Shown: positions 1 to 5,891, numbered from the stretch's first letter. The stretch is 7,588 nucleotides of DNA from Planctomycetales bacterium (GCA_030631085.1 DAOVLV010000077.1:1-7588); one strand, 5' to 3'. A program made the numbers and translations. The notes: generated by a model not told the origin, from the letters alone.

Positions 1-115
1 CCGCAATCTTTTTCAGATCGCAGGGCCGATACGTTCACTTTTTCGTACCCACGATCCGTCAGCGCAGCAATAGGGCCGATAGTAGCAGGTTCGGTCTGTC
101 GCTGTAACGGATCAT
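1..115 (-). CDS. 5' end of an unrecognised gene running off the left edge; start and frame do not agree
   Basis: A candidate promoter (134-161), a GAGAGA ribosome-binding site (121-126) and an ATG (113-115) line up on the minus strand, so a gene should start here. The ATG frame encodes only 18 residues (MIRYSDRPNLLLSALLLR) and stops at 59-61. The neighbouring frame stays open to the window edge and reads like protein: DPLQRQTEPATIGPIAALTD, then RGYEKVNVSALRSEKDCG. It has no start codon after its upstream stop. One extra G directly after the ATG would join ATG to this frame (MDPLQRQ...). So this is either a gene with a one-base deletion or sequencing error at its start, or a short leucine-rich leader peptide before another gene. 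I do not recognise the family. The plus-strand frame 1-243 is also open but has no protein-like features. Confidence 0.35.
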
Positions 116-133
116 GGTTATCTCTCGCTGTTG

Positions 134-161
134 ATTATCGGCTCATTCGGCGTGTGGTCAA
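134..161 (-). promoter_or_regulatory. sigma70-type promoter for the left-edge gene
   Basis: The minus strand carries TTGACC (156-161), a 16-nt spacer and GATAAT (134-139). The predicted start of transcription is near 127, just upstream of the GAGAGA ribosome-binding site and the ATG at 115, giving a very short 5' UTR. Five of six bases match the consensus in each box. Confidence 0.5.
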
Positions 162-219
162 GATTAATTTTACAGAGAACCCGCCGCAGAAAACTTTACT
201 TGTAAGTTTCGCCGAAGGC

Positions 220-537
220 TCATCGCCTGTGGCGGTCCCATGAGACCTCCACGTTGTTTGACAGCATCCCCAGGAATAAACCGCCGACCCGGACGAATGC
301 GCTTTGCCGCAGGCCTTCGCGGTCGGCCACTTCGATACGGAAGACTACTTGCCCCCTGCCGGTAACCCAGAAGAAAGGCCCGCGACGAATCCAGCGATAT
401 TCCTTATGGATGATGTGATAATCGTTACGAGCGGCCCAGCCCTCAAGAAGAATGTTGGCGCGACGATAATGCCAAACCAGTAGTGCGATGGAAAGGGGGA
501 TAGCAACAATAAGAATTATTACTGAAAAGCCTTCCAT
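220..537 (-). CDS. small membrane-anchored protein of unknown function
   Basis: A 105-residue protein with one N-terminal hydrophobic segment (about residues 4-22, VIILIVAIPLSIALL) followed by WHYRR. The basic residues after the helix suggest an N-terminal signal anchor, though which side the rest faces is uncertain. The soluble part (about 25-105) is rich in aromatic residues and contains RRGPFFWV, a GQVVFRIEV strand, and a C-terminal GGLFLGMLSNNVEVSWD. This resembles a family of short hypothetical proteins with a GPF...GQxV...GG...G pattern that I recall from several phyla but cannot name. I prefer ATG 537 because translation then begins directly at the hydrophobic segment. An in-frame TTG at 570 would add 11 residues and overlap the upstream gene by 14 nt. 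The upstream DUF167 gene ends 19 nt away, so the two are probably co-transcribed. No function can be assigned. Confidence 0.7.
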   Translation of the reverse strand: MEGFSVIILIVAIPLSIALLVWHYRRANILLEGWAARNDYHIIHKEYRWIRRGPFFWVTGRGQVVFRIEVADREGLRQSAFVRVGGLFLGMLSNNVEVSWDRHRR

Positions 538-556
538 TTTTCTACACGAGCACCAA

Positions 557-862
557 TTAGTCGCTTTCAAGCAGGTCGCTTACCCGCTCGGCTGTCATTC
601 CGGCGATGCGAAATTCTTTCCGCGGATTCGTCGGGCCTGATGCCAGCGTTACGTCTTTTTTGCCTACTCCCAACGCCTTTGCCAGTATGGCGGCGACGGC
701 CTTGTTGGCCTTGCCTTTCTCTGCCGGTTGTGATGTCGCGATTTTCAGGCAATCGCTCAGCACACCGACAATCCGATCCCGCGAAGAACCCGGAACGACC
801 TTGACCGGAATTATCGTTCCATCAGAAACGTTCCGAACACCAAGTTCAACAATGTCCTTCAT
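557..862 (-). CDS. DUF167 / YggU-family protein
   Basis: A 101-residue protein with the complete DUF167 (UPF0235/YggU) pattern: a VKVVPGSSRDRIVGV strand and loop (about 20-34), LKIATSQPAEKGKANKAVAA (about 39-58), where the AEKGKANKA segment is the family signature, and LGVGKKDVTLASGP (about 64-77), followed by a KEFRI strand. Length and order fit the whole small alpha/beta domain. The biochemical role of the family is unknown. The ATG at 862 is preceded by TTGGAAAT, a usable ribosome-binding site. The alternative TTG start at 904 would translate part of an intergenic inverted repeat (881-901), so the longer form is unlikely. It is the first gene of a probable two-gene unit with the membrane protein downstream. 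I see no strong promoter of its own, so read-through from leuD or a promoter inside the repeat is possible. Confidence 0.88.
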   Translation of the reverse strand: MKDIVELGVRNVSDGTIIPVKVVPGSSRDRIVGVLSDCLKIATSQPAEKGKANKAVAAILAKALGVGKKDVTLASGPTNPRKEFRIAGMTAERVSDLLESD

Positions 863-880
863 GGAATAGATTTCCAATTT

Positions 881-1150
881 AATACTACATCGCAACTTAT
901 CCAAGATGATAATTTTTCAGTCCCGAAGGGACAAGGGATAGTAGCCGTGGGCGTCAGCCCACGAGACCGGCGATACAACAATCCCAGCCCCGGAGGGGCG
1001 TCGGAAAACTCGCTAATAGACTTCCGCTCGCCATACGTTCTTTCCGGCGTCCCTTCGGGACTGAATTTTTTCGGCCTTTTTCCGGGGGCTGACGCCCCCG
1101 GCTACTATCCCCCGGCCCTTCGGGCCTGCGATAAGTTGCGCTGTAGTATT
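881..1150. repeat. 270-bp element bounded by 21-bp inverted repeats with nested hairpins
   Basis: The ends (881-901 and 1130-1150) are inverted copies matching at 20 of 21 positions. Inside, 917-932 (TCAGTCCCGAAGGGAC) recurs exactly in inverted orientation at 1049-1064. The left block 935-963 (GGGATAGTAGCC plus a GTGGGC/GCCCAC hairpin) recurs inverted at 1082-1112 (a GGGGGC/GCCCCC hairpin plus GGCTACTATCCC). Further small hairpins include GGCCCTTCGGGCC (1114-1126). The two arms are therefore diverged inverted copies of one repeat unit around a unique core (about 965-1048). No transposase is encoded. It is probably a dispersed REP/MITE-like element, but multiplicity cannot be judged from one window. 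Confidence 0.7.
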
Positions 1151-1239
1151 GACCGTAGGAGCCGACGAATGTTCTTTCAATTGACAATTGAAAATCCGCA
1201 ATCCGGCTTCGCTAAGGCTACGCCGTGACAAGTCCGCAA
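1151..1239. repeat. short palindromic and repeat-like intergenic sequence after leuD
   Basis: A perfect 19-nt palindrome TTTCAATTGACAATTGAAA lies at 1175-1193. It is followed by TCCGCAAT (1195-1202), repeated as TCCGCAAT at 1233-1240 next to the leuD stop. Between them sits a CGGC...GCCG hairpin (about 1205-1227). No coding potential or U-tract terminator is evident. Confidence 0.45.
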
Positions 1240-1800
1240 TCATTTGAGCATTCCCTGCTGTTTTGCGTACTCGAACACTCCGCCGGCTGCGATGATTGGT
1301 CCGACGTCGCCGAGCGGCGATAGGTCGAATTGTTCACCGGTTCGCAGGTTTTTTAGTGTCGCGGCGGCTTGGTCTATCTCGACCTCGTCGCCGGTGGTGA
1401 ATTTTTCCACCAGGCGACTCGGCGTTTCGAACGGTACGAGGTATCCGCCGTTGACGCTGTTGCGATAGAAGATTCGCGCGTATGACTGGGCCACGACAGC
1501 CGAGACGCCCGCCTCGGCCAGCGCCAGCGGCGCATGCTCGCGCGACGAACCACAGCCGAAGTTTTTACCGGCAATGATCACGGTGAATTCGCTGGCGAAT
1601 CCGTCGCCGACGACGAAGGGGATGTTTCCCTCCGGCAGGCCGGACTGCGTCGGCGGGACGCCGCTGAGGGCGTATTTTCCGAAATACCTGCGTTCGTCCG
1701 CATCGGCGGGGTTATATGAAAGATACTCTGCCGGGATTATCTGGTCGGTGTCGATATTGTCGCCGAGAACAAACACCTTTCCGCGAATGACATTTTCCAT
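1240..1800 (-). CDS. leuD: 3-isopropylmalate dehydratase small subunit (isopropylmalate isomerase)
   Basis: A 186-residue cytoplasmic subunit that pairs with LeuC, the [4Fe-4S] large subunit, to isomerise 2-isopropylmalate and 3-isopropylmalate in leucine synthesis. The swivel-domain motifs are intact: GDNIDTDQIIPAEYLS (about 13-28) near the start and GKNFGCGSSREHAPLALAEA (about 78-97), containing the conserved G-S-S-R substrate loop. A C-terminal FEYAKQQGMLK closes it. The length and GDNIDTD opening fit the compact LeuD/HacB class. A homoaconitase or dimethylmalate dehydratase small subunit has the same fold and cannot be excluded without the large subunit. The ATG at 1800 is preceded by GAAAGGACGAAAGT, a good ribosome-binding site. 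leuC and other leu genes are absent from the window. A candidate promoter lies at 1829-1857, so leuD may be transcribed alone or together with the downstream DUF167 gene. Confidence 0.92.
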   Translation of the reverse strand: MENVIRGKVFVLGDNIDTDQIIPAEYLSYNPADADERRYFGKYALSGVPPTQSGLPEGNIPFVVGDGFASEFTVIIAGKNFGCGSSREHAPLALAEAGVSAVVAQSYARIFYRNSVNGGYLVPFETPSRLVEKFTTGDEVEIDQAAATLKNLRTGEQFDLSPLGDVGPIIAAGGVFEYAKQQGMLK

Positions 1801-1828
1801 ACTTTCGTCCTTTCAAAGATTCGCGGGT

Positions 1829-1857
1829 ATTCTATCACAGGTGGCACAGGTTTGTAA
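1829..1857 (-). promoter_or_regulatory. candidate extended -10 promoter of leuD
   Basis: The minus strand has TGA-TAGAAT (-10 at 1829-1834 with an upstream TG) and a weak -35 TTACAA (1852-1857) separated by 17 nt. The start would be near 1822, 22 nt before the leuD ATG. The -35 lies within one arm of the 1840-1907 palindrome. Confidence 0.35.
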
Positions 1858-1907
1858 CCTGTGCTGCAATGTAATCGCAATTGCACAGGTTGCAAATCCG
1901 TGCCACC
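1840..1907. repeat. imperfect 30-bp inverted repeat upstream of leuD
   Basis: The arms 1840-1870 and 1878-1907 are imperfect reverse complements (GGTGGCACAGGTTTGTAACC against a mirrored copy). The left arm also contains a smaller hairpin, CACAGGTTTGTAACCTGTG. There is no T-run after it on either strand, so it is not a terminator. The sequence style suggests another dispersed intergenic repeat. Confidence 0.55.
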
Positions 1908-1909
1908 AT

Positions 1910-1954
1910 AAAAAAAGGGCGACACCCAGGCGGAGGGAGACCTGAGAATCGCCC
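1910..1954 (-). terminator. intrinsic terminator (hairpin B plus U7)
   Basis: On the minus strand a GGGCGA/TCGCCC stem (1949-1954 with 1917-1922) encloses a second paired block (1941-1946 with 1925-1930) and is followed directly by seven T residues (1916-1910). It would end transcripts from the small-RNA promoter and any read-through from nrdJ. Confidence 0.75.
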
Positions 1955-2046
1955 CTACTTGCCGCAACCCTTGGTGCAGGTGGAGGGAGACCTACACCTT
2001 TAATGGATGCGGCGGACATTCAGACAATAACGCCTATCCGATTTTT
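1910..2046 (-). ncRNA. predicted small RNA with two identical C-rich hairpin loops
   Basis: Between nrdJ and leuD the minus strand contains a complete transcription unit: promoter (2053-2080), predicted start near 2046, and an intrinsic terminator ending at the U-tract 1910-1916, about 135 nt in all. It folds into two hairpins. Hairpin A (1973-1998) has a 9-bp stem and hairpin B (1917-1954) is the terminator. Both present the same 8-nt loop CUCCCUCC, complementary to Shine-Dalgarno-like GGAGGGAG. Four positions that would be C-A mismatches on the plus strand (1977/1994, 1923/1948, 1926/1945, 1931/1940) become G-U pairs on the minus strand, which argues for a minus-strand RNA. It could be a trans-acting regulator, a leader or attenuator read through to leuD, or two copies of a dispersed repeat. 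I do not recognise a named RNA family. Confidence 0.5.
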
Positions 2047-2052
2047 CCGATT

Positions 2053-2080
2053 ATTATACTACTACGTTATTCTTCGACAA
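2053..2080 (-). promoter_or_regulatory. sigma70-type promoter of the predicted small RNA
   Basis: The minus strand has a perfect TATAAT (2053-2058) and TTGTCG (2075-2080) with a 16-nt spacer in an A+T-rich stretch. The nearest downstream structure is the twin-hairpin unit, not a gene start. leuD begins 250 nt further, beyond the terminator. Confidence 0.55.
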
Positions 2081-2197
2081 AATTGAATAAAATTCTTGAG
2101 AAATTTTTCCGCCTCGCACATCTTCCCTATTAACTTTAACGATTTTACCGGTTTATAGTTCTGATCTTCAGCCTATTTTTTGCTCGTTCACTCGCTA

Positions 2198-5100
2198 TCA
2201 ACTGCAACCCAGCGATGCGCCACAGTTGAAGCACTTGTAACAGTTTCCGTTTCGTACCGTAATCGCTCCGCATACGTCGCATGGCGGGGCGTCTTCCTGG
2301 AAATGTGAGAACTGCTGATCGATACGGTTGATGGTCCGCACTGCCTGCATTTTCTCAAGTCCGGCCGCTGTAACATCGTCCGGATTGCGGTCGGTTCCGC
2401 CGTTTCCGCCATCACCGCCTGTAAGTAAATCGGCGCCGGGGGCCGGTACATCCTTGCTGCCGGTCCGGCCGGCGCCTCGCATCCCGGGCAATAAATCATC
2501 CTTGCTACCACCCGTAGAATCCGGAATAGTCCCGCCGCGACCTGCCGTGCGACCCGTCGCGGTAGTCATACCGGTTTGGTTCAAAAAGTTTATGTCCAAC
2601 CATCGGAATATATAATCAACGATACTCTTGGCGAACGGGATGTCCGGATTTGCGGTCATACCGCCCGGTTCGAAACGCTGATGCGAAAATTTTCTCGTCA
2701 AGGCGTCCAGCGGGACGCCGTACTGGAGGCACAGGCTGATTGCCGTTGCGAATGCGTCCATCATTCCGCCGACGGTCGAACCTTCCTTGGCCATTGTGAT
2801 GAACACCTCGCCCGGAACACCGTCATCGTGCAGCCCGACGGTTATGTACCCCTCGTGCCCGCCGACCTCGAACTTGTGAGTCAGCGACTGGCGAGTCGCC
2901 GGAAGACGACGCCGGCGGGGGAGCGGCTTGGACGAAGAAGTTTCGACCTTGGTTTTTTCAGGCTCCTCGATCTCGTCGTCGTCTTTTTTCAGATTCAAAG
3001 GCTGGGAAACCTTCGACCCGTCGCGATAGATAGCAACGGCTTTGAGTCCCATCTTCCATCCGCTGATGAAAGCGTCACGAATATCGTCTATGGTCGAATC
3101 TTTGGGCATATTGACGGTTTTTGAGATTGCCCCGGACAGGAAAGGCTGGACTGCCGCCATCATTCGCAGGTGTCCGGTGTAGTGGATGCTTCGGCTGCCG
3201 TTGACCGGTTGGAAGGCACAATCGAATATCGCCAGATGCTTTTCATCCAGATCGGGCGCCCCTTCTATTGTGTCGTTTTCTTCGATATGCTGGAGTATCC
3301 GCCCGATCTGCTCCTTACTGTACTCAAGCCTCTCCAGCGCCAGCGGGACGGTCTGATTGACGAGTTTGAACATTCCCCCGCCAGCCAGCATCTTGTACTT
3401 TACCAGCGCGATGTCAGGCTCAACACCGGTGGTGTCGCAGTCCATCAGGAACCCGATCGTCCCGGTCGGCGCAAGCAATGTAGCCTGCGCGTTTCGGTAT
3501 CCGCTGGTCAGACCGGCTGCGATTGCTTCGTCCCAACCGGTGCGGGCTGCGTCGATCATCTCGGTCGGGCAGGACGAACGGTCGATGTCCTCGACTGCCT
3601 GCCGGTGCATCCGCATCACGTTAATCATCGCTCGGCGGTTCGGGGCGAATTCCGGGAACGGACCGATCTGACTGGCGAGTTCGGCGCTGGTTGCGTATGC
3701 TTCGGCCGTCATTATCGCCGTTATGGCGGCGGCTGCGGCGCGTCCGGGATCGCTGTCGTATGCCCATCCAAGACTCATAATCAGCGCGCCAAGGTTCGCA
3801 TAACCAAGCCCCAGCGGGCGGAACTCGTGACTGTTTCGGCAAATCTTCTCCGTCGGATAACTGGCATGATCTATTATCGTCTCCTGGGCGATAATGAATA
3901 TCCGGGCGGCGCGACGGAAACCGTCTATATCAAACGATCCGTCCGCCTGGCGGAACTTCATCAGGTTGAGACTCGCAAGGTTGCACGCAGAATCGTCAAG
4001 GAACATATACTCGCTGCAGGGGTTGGAGGCGTTTATCCGGCCGCTGACCGGGCAGGTGTGCCAATCGTTAATTGTCGTGTCGTACTGCACGCCCGGATCG
4101 CCGCACAGATGGCAACTCGCAGCCATTTTTTTGAGCAACTCGGCTGCACGATGCCGACCTGTTACCTTCTCCGGATCAGTAACAGCGTGCGTGCACCATT
4201 CCCGATCGTTCTGGGCAGCCTGGAGGAAATCATCCGTCAAGCGTATCGACAGGTTGGCGTTCTGATACATCACCGTCCCGTAGGCTTCGCCGTTGTAATC
4301 GCCGTCGTAACCGGCGTCGATAAGCGCCCAGGCCTTCTTTTCCTCTTTGGCCTTGCACTCGATGAATTCGAGGATGTCCGGATGATCGCATCGGAGCGAT
4401 TGCATCTTGGCGGCCCGGCGGGTCTTTCCACCGGACTTGACGACTGCGGCTATCTGGTCGAAGACTCGCATGAAACTCAACGGACCGGAAGGAATCCCGC
4501 CGCCGGAAAGTTTCTCCTTGCTGCTCCGAAGCGTCGAGAGGTCCGTCCCCGTCCCGGAACCATACTTGAAGAGCATCGCCTCCGAAGCCGCCAGTCGCAT
4601 GATGTCTTCCATCGTGTCATCGACGCTCTGGATAAAACAGGCGGAACACTGCGGGTATTTATATCCCTGAAGCGTCCTGGCCGGCGATTTGCTCTGCTTG
4701 TCCCAATGGAAATTACCTTCCGAACCTTCCACGCCTTTGACGTGAAAAAGCCCGACGTTGAACCATACCGGAGAATTGAACGCCCCGTACTGATTCAGGC
4801 ACAACCAGGACAATTCGTCATAGAAAGCATCGGCATCGGCGTCGGAAGCGAAGACGCCGTCGGCACGGGCCCAGTCGGCGATGGTCCGGCTGACACGGTG
4901 AATCAACTCCCGCACCGATTTTTCGCGCTCCGGCGTATCCTGCTCGCCGAAGAAATACTTACTGACGACGACGTTTGTAGCCAACTGGCTCCACTGCTCG
5001 GGGACCTCCACGTCGTTCTGCTCGAAGATAACTTCTCCGTTTTCGTCCTTGATGGAGGCAGAGCGTTTCTCCCAGGTTATCTGTTCGAAGGGATCGACGT

Positions 5101-5215
5101 CTTCGGGGCAGAAATACCTTTCGACCCGAAGTCCGTCCGGCGCATCCCTGGTCGCCTCTGTCTCGCCAACACCGTCCTGATCCGTCAGTACCGAAGAAGA
5201 AGAATGAACTGTCAT
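2198..5215 (-). CDS. nrdJ: adenosylcobalamin-dependent (class II) ribonucleotide reductase
   Basis: A 1005-residue cytoplasmic enzyme that reduces ribonucleotides to deoxyribonucleotides with a thiyl radical made from adenosylcobalamin, so it needs no oxygen. The N-terminal region contains NQYGAFNSPVWFNVGL (141-156). The catalytic barrel carries QCSACF (C193, probable redox partner), NPCSE (N398, C400 as the thiyl-radical cysteine, E402) and C411. The C400-C411 spacing of 11 equals that recalled for Thermotoga NrdJ. LAPTGTIGF (581-589) is a phosphate-binding loop of the family. A charged linker (about 741-780) leads to a TSCPD domain (about 780-880). A Gly-rich linker (about 885-950) is followed by a terminal CxxC...CxxC ribbon (C979, C982, C995, C998) plus C992 and C1004, likely used for re-reduction. 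No ATP-cone is evident. The ATG at 5215 has AAGAGGT just upstream. No separate terminator follows the gene before the one at 1910-1954. Confidence 0.96.
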   Translation of the reverse strand: MTVHSSSSVLTDQDGVGETEATRDAPDGLRVERYFCPEDVDPFEQITWEKRSASIKDENGEVIFEQNDVEVPEQWSQLATNVVVSKYFFGEQDTPEREKSVRELIHRVSRTIADWARADGVFASDADADAFYDELSWLCLNQYGAFNSPVWFNVGLFHVKGVEGSEGNFHWDKQSKSPARTLQGYKYPQCSACFIQSVDDTMEDIMRLAASEAMLFKYGSGTGTDLSTLRSSKEKLSGGGIPSGPLSFMRVFDQIAAVVKSGGKTRRAAKMQSLRCDHPDILEFIECKAKEEKKAWALIDAGYDGDYNGEAYGTVMYQNANLSIRLTDDFLQAAQNDREWCTHAVTDPEKVTGRHRAAELLKKMAASCHLCGDPGVQYDTTINDWHTCPVSGRINASNPCSEYMFLDDSACNLASLNLMKFRQADGSFDIDGFRRAARIFIIAQETIIDHASYPTEKICRNSHEFRPLGLGYANLGALIMSLGWAYDSDPGRAAAAAITAIMTAEAYATSAELASQIGPFPEFAPNRRAMINVMRMHRQAVEDIDRSSCPTEMIDAARTGWDEAIAAGLTSGYRNAQATLLAPTGTIGFLMDCDTTGVEPDIALVKYKMLAGGGMFKLVNQTVPLALERLEYSKEQIGRILQHIEENDTIEGAPDLDEKHLAIFDCAFQPVNGSRSIHYTGHLRMMAAVQPFLSGAISKTVNMPKDSTIDDIRDAFISGWKMGLKAVAIYRDGSKVSQPLNLKKDDDEIEEPEKTKVETSSSKPLPRRRRLPATRQSLTHKFEVGGHEGYITVGLHDDGVPGEVFITMAKEGSTVGGMMDAFATAISLCLQYGVPLDALTRKFSHQRFEPGGMTANPDIPFAKSIVDYIFRWLDINFLNQTGMTTATGRTAGRGGTIPDSTGGSKDDLLPGMRGAGRTGSKDVPAPGADLLTGGDGGNGGTDRNPDDVTAAGLEKMQAVRTINRIDQQFSHFQEDAPPCDVCGAITVRNGNCYKCFNCGASLGCS

Positions 5216-5429
5216 CAGATACCTCTTGTTACTGTGCTATATAATATGAATGAAACGATTAAACCGACGAAACAACTCCGATCTGACAAAGATTCGAGTC
5301 CCACCGCCGCCATGCGGGACGTTTTTCCACCGCTGACTAACTAAGTCCAAACCCCGTGAGAACCACTGCTCGACGAAGGTTTGGGAACAGAATCGGCAAA
5401 GGGCTATGCGCTGTCGCACTGTCCCGCAA
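5216..5429 (-). promoter_or_regulatory. long structured nrdJ leader, possible cis-regulatory RNA
   Basis: From the predicted start near 5429 the mRNA has a leader of about 214 nt. GCGGGAC at its 5' end (5427-5421) pairs perfectly with GTCCCGC (5320-5314). Inside lie a TGCG/CGCA hairpin (5407-5418) and a CCAAACC/GGTTTGG stem (5384-5378 with 5353-5347) with an inner GAG/CTC. GTCCC of the closing strand could pair instead with GGGAC (5302-5298), giving two mutually exclusive folds. The ribosome-binding site is about 80 nt further on. I do not find the B12-box or the other conserved blocks of the classical cobalamin riboswitch. The structure could be a different RNA class or chance pairing. Confidence 0.4.
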
Positions 5430-5435
5430 CCATTA

Positions 5436-5463
5436 AGCATACCCTATATATTGAGGTGGTCAA
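5436..5463 (-). promoter_or_regulatory. nrdJ promoter
   Basis: The minus strand has TTGACC (5458-5463), a 16-nt spacer and TATGCT (5436-5441), predicting a start near 5429-5431. The downstream NrdR-like box fills the spacer between the two promoter elements, so a protein bound there would block RNA polymerase. Confidence 0.5.
5441..5456 (-). promoter_or_regulatory. NrdR-box-like operator, proximal
   Basis: CCTCAATATATAGGGT on the minus strand matches the known NrdR consensus (acaCwAtATaTwGtgt) at 12 of 16 positions, including the full ATATAT core. It sits between the -35 and -10 elements of the nrdJ promoter. Confidence 0.6.
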
Positions 5464-5472
5464 GTGATATTT

Positions 5473-5488
5473 AACCAAAATATAGTGC
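5473..5488 (-). promoter_or_regulatory. NrdR-box-like operator, distal
   Basis: GCACTATATTTTGGTT on the minus strand matches the NrdR consensus at about 12 of 16 positions (CACTATAT is exact). It lies 16 bp from the proximal box, a 32-bp start-to-start distance or about three helical turns, which is the arrangement known for paired NrdR sites. Confidence 0.6.
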
Positions 5489-5859
5489 TTTTTTATAAGT
5501 ATCGTTCTCCAAAGGGATTCCCATCAATAAAAAATTTGCCCAACAGGAATTAACACCCCCGAATTACCGTTTTTACCGAGATTAATACCATATGGTGGGT
5601 ACAAGGCGCTCGACAGGCACAAATTGTGGAAATCCTGTTGGAAGGTGTTGGTAATTTTCCCACTACGGGGGAGCGACTTTTCCGTCAACGATTACAGCCT
5701 CCGAATACACCAGTCCCAAAAGCCGGCAGATGAGCGAAGCGAATCTGCCGGTAATGTTTTTGTTGAAACAGATTTTCCGGCAGATTCGCTTCGCTCATCT
5801 ACCGGCTTTGGATATAAAAAAAACTTCCACTTCAACTTGACTTACTGTCGGGTCGATGT
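5489..5859. other. non-coding spacer between divergent transcription units
   Basis: No convincing gene is present. It holds a 9-bp inverted repeat CCAACAGGA (5540-5548) with TCCTGTTGG (5633-5641), a small ACCATATGGT palindrome (5588-5597), the large inverted repeat at 5719-5809, an A-tract (5816-5823) and the -35 of the downstream operon. Short open frames here are interrupted by or built from the repeats. Confidence 0.6.
5719..5809. repeat. inverted repeat with 33-bp arms, each arm itself a hairpin
   Basis: The arms 5719-5751 and 5777-5809 are reverse complements with one mismatch (32 of 33) around a 25-nt centre. Each arm is itself a hairpin, CCGGCAGAT / ATCTGCCGG, around GAGCGAAGCGA. The DNA can therefore form either one long hairpin or two small ones. 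No T-run of more than four follows on either strand, so a terminator role is weak. Confidence 0.8.
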
Positions 5860-5865
5860 TATTAT
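5837..5865 (+). promoter_or_regulatory. promoter of the DUF134-DUF89-zinc ribbon operon
   Basis: TTGACT (5837-5842), a 17-nt spacer and TATTAT (5860-5865) form a near-consensus sigma70-type promoter. The predicted start is near 5872, 20 nt before the first gene. Confidence 0.7.
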
Positions 5866-5881
5866 GAACGCAGGTTCATAA
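5862..5881 (+). promoter_or_regulatory. palindromic operator over the -10 and start site
   Basis: TTATGAAC and GTTCATAA form a perfect 8+8 bp inverted repeat with a 4-nt centre (GCAG). It overlaps the -10 and the predicted transcription start, a classic repressor position. The first gene of the operon encodes a helix-turn-helix protein, so autoregulation is a reasonable inference. Confidence 0.5.
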
Positions 5882-5891
5882 CGAGATAATT

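Noticed and set aside
947..1228. Short open frames on both strands inside the repeat-rich spacer
   Set aside because: They are built from the inverted-repeat units and hairpins, with no ribosome-binding sites or protein-like composition.
1928..1994. Two copies of CAGG(C/T)GGAGGGAGACCT as the start of a CRISPR or tandem array
   Set aside because: There are only two units with unlike flanks, and each sits in the loop of its own hairpin, so a structured RNA explains them better.
1813..2019. Minus-strand open frames (68 and 76 residues) covering the twin-hairpin region
   Set aside because: They translate hairpin and repeat sequence (e.g. GDSQVSLRLGVALFLWW), overlap the terminator, and show no start signals.
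5281..5313. tRNA-like T-arm and CCA end (GATTCGAGTCCCACC...GCCA) on the plus strand
   Set aside because: The 5' strand of the T-stem does not pair, and no acceptor strand, D-arm or anticodon arm is present upstream.
3170..5344. 724-residue open frame on the plus strand opposite nrdJ
   Set aside because: It is antisense to a clearly conserved enzyme, has no recognisable domain and an Arg/Val/Gly-rich composition typical of a shadow frame. It also runs through the nrdJ leader.
5216..5429. Classical adenosylcobalamin riboswitch before nrdJ
   Set aside because: I looked for the GGTG-A-TCC block, the CCCGC-CACTG order and the GCCACTG B12 box on the minus strand and did not find them in order. 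Only a generic structured leader is supported.
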